Counted from the first letter of the stretch, positions 52,082 to 61,458 are shown. The stretch is 64,000 nucleotides of DNA from Natranaeroarchaeum aerophilus (GCF_023638055.1 NZ_JAKRVY010000004.1:62001-126000), one strand, 5' to 3'. Program-made: numbers and translations. The notes: a model not told the origin generated them from the sequence alone.

Positions 52082-52762
52082 ATGAACTGGACACACGGAT
52101 TCGTCATCGTCGTCGTGTGTTTGTTCGCCACCGCAGGGCTCGCCGGTGCTATCGGAACCTCCGGTGCGAGTGATAGCGTGACGATTCTGGAGGTCGATCC
52201 CGGGACGAACGAAGCGCCGCCCGGTGAGACGGTTCATGTTGGCGTGACGATGACAAGCGACGGCGGCTACGGCGACATCGGCGTGGACAACGCATCTGTT
52301 GCGATGGAGTACGACTCGGAGGCCCTGACGCTCGAATCAGTCGACCGCGGCCCGTGGATGGAGCAGGGTAACGAGACGGAGATCGCCACCGAGACGACTA
52401 TCGACGAGGAGGCGGGCTACGCCTGGATCGGTCAGGACCGTGATCCCCACGAAGGCGGCGCAACGGGTCAGGATCGCCTCGTTACGTTTACCTTCACCGT
52501 CGACGAGGATGCCGACGAAGGCGAGTACGATCTCGAACTTACCGACGCTTCTTCGTCGCTGACCAACGAGTGGCCACAGCAGGTGTTCCTCCATCACGGA
52601 ACGCTCGTGGTGGACGAGGATGCGTCAGTAGTTGACGCCGGACCGCCGGAGGGGTACGAGGATAGCGCTGGAGAGGACTCGATGCCCGGCTTCGGGATCG
52701 GGATCGCGATGATCGCAGTGGTGCTCGTGGCGGTAGTCCGGAGTCGGTTCGACAGGCGCTAG
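52082..52762 (+). CDS. Cohesin-domain surface protein with PGF-CTERM-like anchor
   Basis: 226 residues with a Sec signal (VVVCLFATAGLAGAIG). Residues ~35-175 form a cohesin-like beta-sandwich: VTILEVDPGTNEAPPGETVHV, SVAMEYDSEALTLESV, LVTFTFTVDEDADEGEYDLEL. The C-terminus MPGFGIGIAMIAVVLVAVV followed by RSRFDRR is a PGF-CTERM-type anchor for archaeosortase A processing. It starts 2 nt after the previous gene and is probably its partner. It shares a 4-nt convergent overlap with the reductase gene. Confidence 0.8.
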   Translation: MNWTHGFVIVVVCLFATAGLAGAIGTSGASDSVTILEVDPGTNEAPPGETVHVGVTMTSDGGYGDIGVDNASVAMEYDSEALTLESVDRGPWMEQGNETEIATETTIDEEAGYAWIGQDRDPHEGGATGQDRLVTFTFTVDEDADEGEYDLELTDASSSLTNEWPQQVFLHHGTLVVDEDASVVDAGPPEGYEDSAGEDSMPGFGIGIAMIAVVLVAVVRSRFDRR

Positions 52763-54117
52763 ATATCGTACTTCGACTCGGGGAACTGCACGTATTTTCC
52801 GTTGCGATAGCTGAATTTTGTCCGCTTGTATGTGCTCAGTAGTTTCATCGCACTGAAGCCGGAGCGTAGCTCCCAGTCGATCAGTTTCCCCTCGTCGGGT
52901 GCGGTCAGATCACTGGCGACGGAGAAGGTCCTGTCCCAGTCGGCCGGCCCGTACTCCTCGACGATATCTGCAAAGGTGACGTTCCGAGTGATTTCATCGC
53001 CGATCGCCGCCTTCCACCGGTCATTGTACGCGCTGATGTCGCCGTTAGCTGCCAACTCGCCGGCGATCTTCCCCGTCCGAATGGCGACGTGGTCGCCCCC
53101 TTCGTGGAACGCCGACGTCGTCCCCATTGCCCCACCGGCGACGAGGATTCCAGCCCCGGTGGGCGAGTCGATCGGTCGGGTCGACGAGATCGGATACGTT
53201 TCCGTCCCGTTCTGTTTGCCTCTGTCCTCGACGACCGGGAAGTCGGTCTCGACGTCGTACTCGTGTTCGAGCAGTCGTCGAAGATACTCCCGTGGGGAGG
53301 GTAGCTGCTCGTCGTCCTCGTCGACGAGGACGTAGTCCGTCGGATTCTCGACATCGTCGATACCAAGTCCGATGGGCATAGTCAGCCCGACACGGGCGAC
53401 CCTACCGTCGTTCGGGAACACCCACGGATAGGCCGTCTCGCCGGGGATGTAGCCCCACCAGAATTTCAATCGTGATTCGTCGAACAGCTCCTCGGGAATC
53501 TCCCGGTACTCCTGATAGGCGATGTGGTTCGCATGGGTAGTGCCGAGATAGTCGGTAATCGACTCCTCGGCGGGCATATATCGGTCGAGAACCCGGTTGG
53601 TAACCTGTCGCTGTGGCCCATCCGCGAGGATCAGGAAGTCCGCACCGATCTCGTCGCCGTCACGCAGTTCGACCAGATGTCTGGGACCATCCCCACGGTT
53701 CGTCTCGACGTCGACGACGCTCACGCCGACCCGATATTCCGCGCCCGCGCTCTCGGCTTCGTCGCGGAGCCAGTCGTCGAATCGGGCGCGGTGGAACGTG
53801 AATCCGAAGTTCGGGTACGACGAGTCGATCCCGGTTGTGTCCATCGCGAACTCCTCGGACGGGCCGATGAAATCAGTCCCATCGAGTTGGCGGTGGATCA
53901 CCTCGTCGGGGATCCGCTCGTACTCGATGTTCATAATGTCAACCCAGTAATCGAGTATACCCGCTGCGTCCGTCGAGTCGGGGCCGAGCCGGTCGCGATC
54001 CTCGCGGGGAACTCCTTTTTCGAGGGTAACTGCCTCGGCACCGCGTCTTGCGGCTTCCCAGGCTGCGCTCATCCCGGCGGGACCTCCACCGACGACGGCT
54101 ACATCATACCGCTCCAT
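52759..54117 (-). CDS. Geranylgeranyl reductase-family flavoprotein
   Basis: 452 residues. FAD site VAVVGGGPAGMSAAWEAARR near residue 5, GD motif region GILVAGGAMGTTSAFHEGGD near residue 330, and the family block WWGYIPGETAYPWVFP near residue 218. Relatives saturate the isoprenoid chains of archaeal lipids or of menaquinone. Which substrate is used is not readable; there are several paralogues in haloarchaea. Start MERYDVAVV at 54117. It is convergent with the cohesin gene. Confidence 0.85.
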   Translation of the reverse strand: MERYDVAVVGGGPAGMSAAWEAARRGAEAVTLEKGVPREDRDRLGPDSTDAAGILDYWVDIMNIEYERIPDEVIHRQLDGTDFIGPSEEFAMDTTGIDSSYPNFGFTFHRARFDDWLRDEAESAGAEYRVGVSVVDVETNRGDGPRHLVELRDGDEIGADFLILADGPQRQVTNRVLDRYMPAEESITDYLGTTHANHIAYQEYREIPEELFDESRLKFWWGYIPGETAYPWVFPNDGRVARVGLTMPIGLGIDDVENPTDYVLVDEDDEQLPSPREYLRRLLEHEYDVETDFPVVEDRGKQNGTETYPISSTRPIDSPTGAGILVAGGAMGTTSAFHEGGDHVAIRTGKIAGELAANGDISAYNDRWKAAIGDEITRNVTFADIVEEYGPADWDRTFSVASDLTAPDEGKLIDWELRSGFSAMKLLSTYKRTKFSYRNGKYVQFPESKYDI

Positions 54118-54215
54118 ACACCGATTGGCCCAGCCCAGCGATATTAATCCCCCGGATATTGACGCTCCCCCACCCTGCGTGAAGGTTTTTCTCCCCGGAG
54201 AGCACACGTACCAGT

Positions 54216-55025
54216 ATGGCAACTGACGAGTTCAGCGCCGAGTACGAGCACGTGAGCGTCGAGCGGGAGGGTGCGGTCGGCTATCTCCGGATGGATCGGG
54301 CCGACGCGTACAACGCGATGAACGAGATGATGGCCGGGGAGATCAGGGACGCCTCGATCGAGCTGATGGAAACTGACGACGACGTACGCTGTACCGTTCT
54401 GACCGGCGCTGGCGAGTGGTTCAACACCGGGGCTGATCTCTCGCAACTGGAGGGTGACGAGTCCGACGGCCGCCGCCTCCGGGATCTCGCGTCCCGAATT
54501 CATACTGCTGTTCAGCACATCGCTACCGCGCCCAAACCAGCCGTTGCGGGAGTCAACGGCGTCGCAGCGGGGGCTGGGTTTGGCCTCGCGATGGCGGCCG
54601 ATCTCGTCGTCGTCAGTGAGGACGCCCGGTTCGAGTTTGCGTACCCTCGTCTTGGCCTCTCCGGCGATGGCGGCATTACACACTTCCTGCCGGAGCTCGT
54701 CGGCCATCGTCGCGCCCGCGAAATCGCCCTGCTCGACGAACCGATCGATGCCGAGAAGGCCGTCGAGTTGGGGCTGGCGACAGAGGTCGTCCCCGCGAGC
54801 TCGTTTGACGACCGCCTCGATGAACTGGCTTCGGAACTCGCGAACGGTCCGACACGCGCGTTCGGCGCGACAAAACGGCTACTGACGAACAGCCACACCC
54901 GATCGCTCGACGACCATCTCGACGCCGAGACCAACACGATTGCACGCCTTGCCGGTACCGATGACTACGCGCGTGGTCACGAGGCGTTTTTCGCGGAGTC
55001 CGAGCCGGAGTTTGAGGGGAACTGA
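54216..55025 (+). CDS. Enoyl-CoA hydratase/isomerase
   Basis: 269 residues of the crotonase fold: YLRMDRADAYNAMNEMM, TGAGEWFNTGADLSQL and VAGVNGVAAGAGFGLAMAAD (oxyanion hole). RFEFAYPRLGLSGDGGITH supplies the position where hydratases have a catalytic Glu; here it is Asp/Gly, so isomerase or hydratase cannot be separated. Acts in fatty acid or amino acid degradation. Divergent from the reductase. Confidence 0.88.
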   Translation: MATDEFSAEYEHVSVEREGAVGYLRMDRADAYNAMNEMMAGEIRDASIELMETDDDVRCTVLTGAGEWFNTGADLSQLEGDESDGRRLRDLASRIHTAVQHIATAPKPAVAGVNGVAAGAGFGLAMAADLVVVSEDARFEFAYPRLGLSGDGGITHFLPELVGHRRAREIALLDEPIDAEKAVELGLATEVVPASSFDDRLDELASELANGPTRAFGATKRLLTNSHTRSLDDHLDAETNTIARLAGTDDYARGHEAFFAESEPEFEGN

Positions 55026-55109
55026 GCGGATTCTCGGCTGTCTTCGTGCTCGCGCGCGAACCGCGATCGGTTAGCCAAACATAAACCACCGTAGTTCGTT
55101 CCTCCGAAC

Positions 55110-56081
55110 ATGACGGATACACCGACTGACGTGCTCGTCCTTCGGAAGGACACACACGGCGTTCCGACAACCGAGTACGCGGACGCACTCCGTGCCCGTC
55201 TCCCCGAGAACGACGTGACACTCGCCCGAACGCCCGGTGAAGAACGGGAGTTGATCGAAGACGCCGAGTTCGTCGCCGGGATGGTGCTGGACGAAGCACT
55301 GGTCGATCACGCCACCGAGATGAAGGTGTTCGCCTGCGCGTATGCGGGAGTCGGCCACCTCCCACTCGACACATTGCGCGAAAAAGGCGTCACCGTGACC
55401 AACGCGTCGGGCGTCCACGGGCCGAACATGGGTGAACACGTGCTCGGGAACATCCTGACGTTCGCCAGACGGTTTCACAGGGGTTTCCGTCAGCAGCAAC
55501 GGCGTGAGTGGCGTCACTACCAGACCCACGAACTACAGGGTTCGACGGTTACGATCGTCGGCCTCGGGCCGATCGGACAGGCCGCGGCGGAGCGACTGGA
55601 CGCCTTCGGCGTCGAGACGATCGGCGTCCGGTACACGCCCGAGAAGGGCGGTCCGACTGACGAAGTAATCGGCTTCGGCGGCGACGCGTTCGACGACGCG
55701 CTTGCCCGCTCGGACTACGTCGTCCTCGCATGTCCGCTTACCGACGAAACCGAGGGACTGATCGGCCGTGACGAACTGATGACGCTGCCGCCTCACGCCG
55801 TCCTCGTTAACGTGGCCCGCGGGAAAGTTGTCGACACGGACGCCCTGGTCTCGGCGCTGCGTAGCAACACGATCCGTGGGGCTGCACTCGACGTCACCGA
55901 TCCCGAACCACTCCCGGAAGACCACCCGCTCTGGAACCTCGGCAACGTCCAGATCACGCCACACAACGCCGGGCACACGCCCAAGTACTACGAACGCCTC
56001 GCAGACATCGTCGCCGAGAACGTCCGCCGGGTCGACGAGACTGGCGAGTACGACGGGCTTCGTAATCAGATCGAACCCTGA
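55110..56081 (+). CDS. D-2-hydroxyacid dehydrogenase
   Basis: 323 residues. NAD site VGLGPIGQAAAERL near residue 149. Catalytic residues are visible: Arg in NVARGKVVD near 234, Glu in DVTDPEPLP near 265, His in TPHNAGHT near 287. The product could be glyoxylate, pyruvate or phosphoglycerate derivative. Its 3' region is convergent with asd and holds the second heptamer array 86 nt later. Confidence 0.88.
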   Translation: MTDTPTDVLVLRKDTHGVPTTEYADALRARLPENDVTLARTPGEERELIEDAEFVAGMVLDEALVDHATEMKVFACAYAGVGHLPLDTLREKGVTVTNASGVHGPNMGEHVLGNILTFARRFHRGFRQQQRREWRHYQTHELQGSTVTIVGLGPIGQAAAERLDAFGVETIGVRYTPEKGGPTDEVIGFGGDAFDDALARSDYVVLACPLTDETEGLIGRDELMTLPPHAVLVNVARGKVVDTDALVSALRSNTIRGAALDVTDPEPLPEDHPLWNLGNVQITPHNAGHTPKYYERLADIVAENVRRVDETGEYDGLRNQIEP

Positions 56082-56323
56082 GCGGTCGACCGGCCAGAGC
56101 CGTAACGAGAGGACGGGCGGCGATGGCGTACTGGACCGCTACTGGACGCTCCGGGATACCCCTGTAACATTATTTACAACGTTACATCTAGCACATTGTG
56201 ACACGGCTTCTCGGTCCGGGGTTGTCGAACTGTCACCGGTGCAGTATCGATTCCGAACTCGGTCGGGGCGTGACAGCTCGCTGCCCGATCGTATTCGGCT
56301 GAAAAACGACGAGAGTGCGCGCG
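56082..56323. other. Convergent intergenic region
   Basis: No gene. Besides the heptamer array it holds TCGGG/CCCGA (56263-56288), a stem-loop that could end either transcript. Nothing else is evident. Confidence 0.5.
56167..56199. promoter_or_regulatory. Degenerate second heptamer array
   Basis: ACATTAT (56167-56173), ACAACGT (56176-56182), ACATCTA (56184-56190) and ACATTGT (56193-56199). The last three keep the 8 and 9 nt spacing of the array at 10150-10181, though two have one or more mismatches. It lies between the convergent ends of the hydroxyacid dehydrogenase and asd, so the controlled gene is not obvious. Confidence 0.45.
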
Positions 56324-57358
56324 TTACAGGTACCCTTCTTCGAGCAGCAGTTCGCCGTTCAGCACGCTCGCACCGGCTGCTCCGCGGATGGTGTTGTGGG
56401 CGAGGCAGTTGTACTGGAGTCCAAATGTGGACTCGCGGAGACCGCCCGCGGCGATGGACATCCCGTCACCAAGGGTTCGGTCCATCCGGGGCTGTGGTCG
56501 ATCCGGCTCCTCGAAGACGTGGATGAGCTGCTCGGGCGACGAGCGAAGATCGAGCGAGGGGTACTCGCGCATCGCCTCGGCTGCCGCGTCGGGCGTCAGA
56601 TCGTCTTCGGCCTCGACCCAGACGTTCTCCAGATGTCCGTCGATCGTCGGGATGCGGTTACACGAGGCGGCGACGTCGACGCCATCGTGTGAGAGCGACG
56701 CACCGTCGAACTCGCCGAGCAGTTTGCGGGATTCGTTTTCGAGTTTGTCCTCCTCGCTGCCGATGTAGGGGATCGCGTTGTCGATGATCTCCATCGAGGT
56801 GACGCCGTCGTAGCCCGCGCCGGAGACGGCCTGCAGGGTCGCCACGTGAACCCGTTCGAGGCCGTACTCGGCGAGCGCGGCGAGCGTGGGAACGAACGTG
56901 ATCGTCGAGCAGTTCGGGTTCTTGACCATTGCGCCGTCCCAGCCTCGCTCGTCGCGCTGGACTTCGAGAAGGTCGAGGTGGTCGGCGTTCACTTCCGGGA
57001 TGACGAGCGGGATATCGTTGTCCATCCGGCCGTTCGAGGAGTTCGAGGACATGACGTAGCCCGCCTCACAGAACGCCGGCTCGACCTCCGCACCGACGCT
57101 CGACGGGAGCGAGGAGAATAGCAGGTCGACGTCGTCCGGAACGGCGTCGGGGTCGGTTGCAGCAACTGTCGTATCAGCCACCTCGTCCGGGATCGGCGAG
57201 TCGACGCGCCACTTCGCAGCGTCGCGATACGCCTTGCCCTCGCTCGATTCGCTCGCGGTGAGGGCCGCGATTTCGAACTCTGGGTGGGGGTCGAGTAGCT
57301 GAATAAGTCGCTGTCCGACGGCTCCGGTTGCGCCGAGGATTCCAACGCGTACAGACAT
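56324..57358 (-). CDS. asd: Aspartate-semialdehyde dehydrogenase
   Basis: 344 residues from MSVRVGILGATGAVGQRL (GxTGxxG NADP site). The catalytic Cys is in VKNPNCSTITF near residue 148, and GAGYDGVTSMEI and the His region RIPTIDGHLENVWVE follow. It reduces aspartyl phosphate to the semialdehyde, the branch point to Thr, Met and Lys. ATG at 57358 follows CAT with no room for a leader; it is divergent in position from S17e upstream on the same strand. Confidence 0.93.
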   Translation of the reverse strand: MSVRVGILGATGAVGQRLIQLLDPHPEFEIAALTASESSEGKAYRDAAKWRVDSPIPDEVADTTVAATDPDAVPDDVDLLFSSLPSSVGAEVEPAFCEAGYVMSSNSSNGRMDNDIPLVIPEVNADHLDLLEVQRDERGWDGAMVKNPNCSTITFVPTLAALAEYGLERVHVATLQAVSGAGYDGVTSMEIIDNAIPYIGSEEDKLENESRKLLGEFDGASLSHDGVDVAASCNRIPTIDGHLENVWVEAEDDLTPDAAAEAMREYPSLDLRSSPEQLIHVFEEPDRPQPRMDRTLGDGMSIAAGGLRESTFGLQYNCLAHNTIRGAAGASVLNGELLLEEGYL

Positions 57359-57478
57359 ATGAGTTGGTCGGATTCGGGCGCTCAAAACGGTTTGGATCCG
57401 CGTCTATCAGCCCGCTCGAACGCGATTCAGCGAGAGCGTTGTAACTGCTCGAATACGCTCTGAAACGGTGAAAACCAG

Positions 57479-57667
57479 TTACGCTGCCTGTCCGGCCTTC
57501 TTCCGGGAGATGAATCCGGCGACGCGGTTACGGACGTCTTTGGATTCGATGTTCGTGAGCGTGTCGACGCCCTTTTTGTTGTGCTCGAAGTCCTCCGAGA
57601 ACGCGTCGGGGTACCGCTCCAGTAGTATGTGACCCGTCTTCTTGACGTATCCAGGTTTGATTGGCAT
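57479..57667 (-). CDS. rps17e: Ribosomal protein S17e
   Basis: 62 residues MPIKPGYVKKTGHILLERYP, with HNKKGVDTLTNIESKDVRNRVAGFIS, matching the archaeal/eukaryotic S17e fold. Length normal. Start 57667 is the conserved MPIKP. 120 nt upstream of asd on the same strand, so may be co-transcribed or not. Confidence 0.95.
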   Translation of the reverse strand: MPIKPGYVKKTGHILLERYPDAFSEDFEHNKKGVDTLTNIESKDVRNRVAGFISRKKAGQAA

Positions 57668-57729
57668 ATCTGATCTCTTGTCCACTCGGTGCCTAAAAGG
57701 GTTCGATTCCGCTCCCGCAGGCGTCGATT

Positions 57730-58338
57730 TCAATCGGCGTCGCGCCACTCCACCAGCGCCGAGAGTCGGTCGAACGCGGCCCGCTCTGACGGGCCGCCAC
57801 AGGTCTCGACGACGTCCTCAAAGTACGACAATCGGTCGACCAGCGTCGCGGTATCGTAGGCATCGACGTCGAGTCGGGACGCGGCGACTGTCGCCTCGAT
57901 GACCGCGTAGTAGCCCCGGTTCGTGGTATGGGGTCGAGCATCGACGACCGTACAGTCGACCGGGTGGAGCGCCCACTCCTCTTTCTGCGTACCTCCCTCG
58001 TTCTCGACGCCAAGCGATTCGACAGCAACCTCAGCCCACGCGTCGGCTTCATCCAGAACTGGTTTCGCGCGCTCCTCGATGGACAGGGCTGCCTCCACGA
58101 ACAGTTCAGGATCCGGCGTAAACTGGACGTAGCCACGACCGGTCCGCCGGAAGTTCCGCCAGGTCCGGGTTCGGCCGAACGTCGTCGCCGTGACCGGATC
58201 GCCCGCGTGAAGCCCGAGCGCCGCGAGGTTCCACAGGTCGTTCGGCCCGAGGGTCGTGACGAGCGACTCGGTGACGCCGACGAGGTCGACCGGCCACCCG
58301 TCGGTTGCGGTACTCCCGGAGCGATCCTCCCCACTCAC
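57730..58338 (-). CDS. DUF447 flavin-binding-type protein
   Basis: 202 residues: VTESLVTTLGPNDLWNLAALGLH start and GRGYVQFTPDPELFVEAAL; TVVDARPHTTNRGYYAVIEATV near residue 140. DUF447 members have a split-barrel FMN-like fold. The ATG overlaps the CitG-like stop by 4 nt. Both genes pair in archaea and in methylotrophs with H4MPT-type cofactors, suggesting cofactor synthesis; role unproven. Confidence 0.82.
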   Translation of the reverse strand: MSGEDRSGSTATDGWPVDLVGVTESLVTTLGPNDLWNLAALGLHAGDPVTATTFGRTRTWRNFRRTGRGYVQFTPDPELFVEAALSIEERAKPVLDEADAWAEVAVESLGVENEGGTQKEEWALHPVDCTVVDARPHTTNRGYYAVIEATVAASRLDVDAYDTATLVDRLSYFEDVVETCGGPSERAAFDRLSALVEWRDAD

Positions 58339-59177
58339 AGCTCGATCCCGTCCCGTTCGAGCGCGATGTAGAGTCCTCCGGCCGTCAGGTCGGCCGTCGT
58401 TCCGGGGTTGATCCCGGATCGCAACAGCGATTCCGAGAACGCTTCGACCAGCTCTGGGCCACCCTCACGTGCCTCCTGAGCCCGAACCATCACGCTTCGA
58501 GCGGTACCTTTCCCGTGTTTCTTTGCGACGTGCTGGTCCGGCTCTCGCGAGAGCAGGTACAGAAACGTCGCCGCAGCGCGGTCCGGGACCGATCCCTTGC
58601 GCCTGACAATCTCGTCGGCCGCCTCGAAGGTCCGCTCGAAGCCCGTTGCCCACTCGCGGGCCACGCCGTCGTGGTCGGCGCTCTCTTCCATCAGTTCGCC
58701 GAGCGTCACGCCGCGCTCTCTGACAGCCGGCACCGCATCGCTCCCCCGGCGGACGTCGAGGTCATCGAGTTCCTCCGGCGGTTCGCCCGCCCTGACATCG
58801 ACGTGGTCGAACGCCCGGTAGAACGCTGTGGCGTCCTCGACCGTCGTCTCTTCGACTACCGCCCGGACGCCCGCTCGCGTCAGGTCGTGTTCGACCGTCG
58901 CTCGCACCAGCGGAATCAGTACCAGCAACGCGCCAAACTGGGTGTTGCCGCCCGACTGGTCGGCCATCCCCTCGATCGCGCGCTCGAACGCCTCGCCGAT
59001 ACCGACGTCCGAATCGAGGGCCATCCGTAACCCGTTCTGTGCACCCACAGCACCAGCAAGGAAGTGTTCGAATCGCAGCCCCGGCAGGTCGTGCTGGCGG
59101 TCGACATTGCCCGGTTTGGGCGTCCCGGCGACCTCCAGCAGGAGCGCGAGTTCGGCGTTCTGGGCGGGCGTTCGCAT
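58335..59177 (-). CDS. CitG/MdcB-like triphosphoribosyl-dephospho-CoA synthase family
   Basis: 280 residues: ALLLEVAGTPKPGNVDRQHD start, GGNTQFGALLVLIPL near residue 94, and the block PGTTADLTAGGLYIAL at the C-terminus. Bacterial CitG builds the citrate lyase prosthetic group from ATP and dephospho-CoA; no citrate lyase is here, so the archaeal relative probably makes a related ribosyl cofactor. Paired with DUF447 by a 4-nt overlap. Confidence 0.82.
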   Translation of the reverse strand: MRTPAQNAELALLLEVAGTPKPGNVDRQHDLPGLRFEHFLAGAVGAQNGLRMALDSDVGIGEAFERAIEGMADQSGGNTQFGALLVLIPLVRATVEHDLTRAGVRAVVEETTVEDATAFYRAFDHVDVRAGEPPEELDDLDVRRGSDAVPAVRERGVTLGELMEESADHDGVAREWATGFERTFEAADEIVRRKGSVPDRAAATFLYLLSREPDQHVAKKHGKGTARSVMVRAQEAREGGPELVEAFSESLLRSGINPGTTADLTAGGLYIALERDGIEL

Positions 59178-59236
59178 ACCTGTACGTGGTCGCTTCGGCT
59201 ACTTATATGATGGCGGAGTTGCAGTCCGAGACCCGG

Positions 59237-59683
59237 TCAACGCTCGTGTTCGCGTTCGCGCTCGTTCGGAGCGGACGGTTCGGCGTCGACATCCGGCTCC
59301 TCCGACGCGTCGAACTCGAGTTCCGCGCCATCGTCGAGAAACGCCTCCAGACGGCGCTCGAATGTCGCTTCGTTGATCTCGCCGTCGAGATACTGCGCCC
59401 TGAGTTCGTCGACCGTGTCGCCCTCGTCGTCCACTGGATGATCGACATCGTCGCCCATGACCCACCACGCGACCACGAGAAACGGGACGGCAAAGACGGC
59501 GAGTCCGAGCGTCCCGGCGAGGTGTCCGGCGATTACGCTTCCCGTCTCGACGCCGATGGCGATCGCGGCGAACACGACCCCGAGCGCCATCGATGCGGCC
59601 GTCATAACGGCCAGCAGTCCGAGCAGGACGACCACGACGGTCGCCCACGCCGGAAGATCCTCGAACCAGTCGGGTGGCGCCAT
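59237..59683 (-). CDS. Membrane protein with SHOCT domain
   Basis: 148 residues. Two hydrophobic helices (15-40 and 52-76) then a SHOCT-type tail TVDELRAQYLDGEINEATFE and an acidic end. SHOCT tails are short oligomerisation helices on otherwise unrelated proteins. No other motif. 45 nt from the DUS gene on the same strand. Confidence 0.78.
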   Translation of the reverse strand: MAPPDWFEDLPAWATVVVVLLGLLAVMTAASMALGVVFAAIAIGVETGSVIAGHLAGTLGLAVFAVPFLVVAWWVMGDDVDHPVDDEGDTVDELRAQYLDGEINEATFERRLEAFLDDGAELEFDASEEPDVDAEPSAPNEREREHER

Positions 59684-59727
59684 ACGCTAGCATCCCCGTG
59701 ATACCGCTTGAACCTTGGCCCGGAACC

Positions 59728-60462
59728 TCACCTGTCGAACCACTCGTCGGTCGCCGAGCGAACGCGCCGGAGCACCGTGGGGTCATCACTGGGTCGACCG
59801 ACGCTAACTGCGTCGGCACCGTAGTCGAGATACTCGTGGGCCGAAGTCCGATCACGGACCTCGTTGTTTGCGATCACGAACAGATCAGTTGCCTCGGCGA
59901 CCCTTTCGACTATCGGCTCGGAATCCATCGCGTCGACGTGTACGAACGATCCGCCAGCAGTCTCGATAGCCCTGGCCGTCTCGACGAGGTCGACGCCCTC
60001 GACTTCGGCCCGGACTTTGACGCCGACGGTCGCTCCCACATCGGTCGCCGCGGTCACGTACTCGGCGAGCCGGTCGGTGTTGGCCAGCAGGGTCTCGCCG
60101 CAGCCGACCGCACACAGTTCGTCCTGTCGGCAGTGCGCGTTGATCTCCAGCAGGGCGTCGTGACGAACACAGATCTTTGCTGCCTCCCGCAACGGTTCGA
60201 CGCTCGTCGTCCGGACGTTCCAGCCGGGCTGGATCAGCTCGTCGGACAGCGCCCGTAGCTCTCCATCCATGAACTCGTGGGGGTCCGCTGGCAGGAACTC
60301 CTCCCGGTCGCGCTCAGTCAGGGCCCGTGCGGCCTCCCGGCTGGCGTCGTCGAGTGCGATCCCGCCGAGAAACGCCGCTCCGGCGTACTCGGCACCGCCG
60401 GTGGCCCAGTCGGCGTCTGCTCGCCCGCTCAGGCTGGCCAGAGCAACCCTCGGTGTGAACAC
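59728..60462 (-). CDS. DUS-like TIM-barrel protein
   Basis: 244 residues related to the archaeal DUS group: MFTPRVALASLSGRADADW, VRTTSVEPLREAAK, INAHCRQDELCAVGCGE, with VKVRAEVEGVDLVE and HEYLDYGADAVSVGRPS at the end (FMN phosphate). The Cys in HCRQDELC is in the position of the catalytic loop. It may reduce uridine in tRNA; substrate not certain. Starts 3 nt after cofD's stop, so it is co-transcribed with the F420 gene. Confidence 0.8.
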   Translation of the reverse strand: MFTPRVALASLSGRADADWATGGAEYAGAAFLGGIALDDASREAARALTERDREEFLPADPHEFMDGELRALSDELIQPGWNVRTTSVEPLREAAKICVRHDALLEINAHCRQDELCAVGCGETLLANTDRLAEYVTAATDVGATVGVKVRAEVEGVDLVETARAIETAGGSFVHVDAMDSEPIVERVAEATDLFVIANNEVRDRTSAHEYLDYGADAVSVGRPSDDPTVLRRVRSATDEWFDR

Positions 60463-60465
60463 CTC

Positions 60466-61458
60466 CTATCGGACCTCCACAAGTGCGCGTTCGACGGCTT
60501 CCGTTACGCGGGCGGCGTCCGAGCGCTCGTCGATCCGGATATCCGTCTCGACAGTGGGCTTCTCGAACTCGGTGTCGTCGCCCTCGTCGACGACGAACGC
60601 GTCGGCGAACGGGAACGCGGTTTCAAGCCCTGCGGAACCGGGCTCCGCCCCGACCGCCTGCATGAGCTTTGCGGCGGGTCCGGAGAACGCTTCGCTCCCG
60701 ATAAACGGCGAGACGACCACGACGTTCGTCGCCCAGAGTGCGTCTCCGATCCCCGGAACCGAAAGCATCGGCCCGATACTCGTGACGGGGTTCGACGGGC
60801 CGATCACCACATCGTCTTCGAGCGCCTCCAGTACGCCGGGTGCGGGTTCGGCGTCCGAGGAGCCACGGAACTCGACGCTATCGACCGCAGGCTCGCCGTC
60901 CCTGCCGACCCAGAACTCCTGGAAGTGCATCAGGCCGTCCGGCGTGTGTAGCAGGCTTGCCACGGGATCGTCGCTCATCGGGAGGATGTCGATCTCGATC
61001 CCGAAGCCAGCCGCCAGCTGCGCGGTCACCTCCGAGAGCGTCTTGCCCTGATCGAGAAGACTCGTCCGTGTGATGTGAACCGCCCGGTCCCGGTCGCCGA
61101 TCTCCATGAACTCCGCAGCACCCGAAAATCGACGCCAGTTCGCCAGTTCACGTCCCGCAGTCTGTTGTGCTTCCGAAAGATACACCGGCTCGTCGTCGAT
61201 CCCCATCGCGTCGCCGAGGTCGTGTAACGCGGTGTGGGTTCCTGTGGTGTCGTTTTTGATTCCCCACCATCGCTCGCGGTCGAGGATGCCACCACCCTGA
61301 AACAGGAGCGTGTCGATATCCGGACAGACGAACAGTCCGCCGAGCTCGACGTCGTCGCCGGTGTTCGCAATCACTGTCGTTTCGTCGGGAGAGAACGAGG
61401 CGGCGGCACCGTCCAGTAGCTTCGGCGTCCCGGTGCCACCCGAGAGGAACGTGACCAT
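60466..61458 (-). CDS. cofD: 2-phospho-L-lactate transferase (F420 biosynthesis)
   Basis: 330 residues from [17 protein letters not shown]. The GTP/EPPG-binding start, [18 protein letters not shown] near 35, and [18 protein letters not shown] near 185 are the CofD blocks. It transfers lactyl phosphate to FO to form F420-0. A TATA-like element at 61481-61487 puts the start at 61458, not 61467. It leads a unit with the DUS-like gene. Confidence 0.93.
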   Translation of the reverse strand: MVTFLSGGTGTPKLLDGAAASFSPDETTVIANTGDDVELGGLFVCPDIDTLLFQGGGILDRERWWGIKNDTTGTHTALHDLGDAMGIDDEPVYLSEAQQTAGRELANWRRFSGAAEFMEIGDRDRAVHITRTSLLDQGKTLSEVTAQLAAGFGIEIDILPMSDDPVASLLHTPDGLMHFQEFWVGRDGEPAVDSVEFRGSSDAEPAPGVLEALEDDVVIGPSNPVTSIGPMLSVPGIGDALWATNVVVVSPFIGSEAFSGPAAKLMQAVGAEPGSAGLETAFPFADAFVVDEGDDTEFEKPTVETDIRIDERSDAARVTEAVERALVEVR

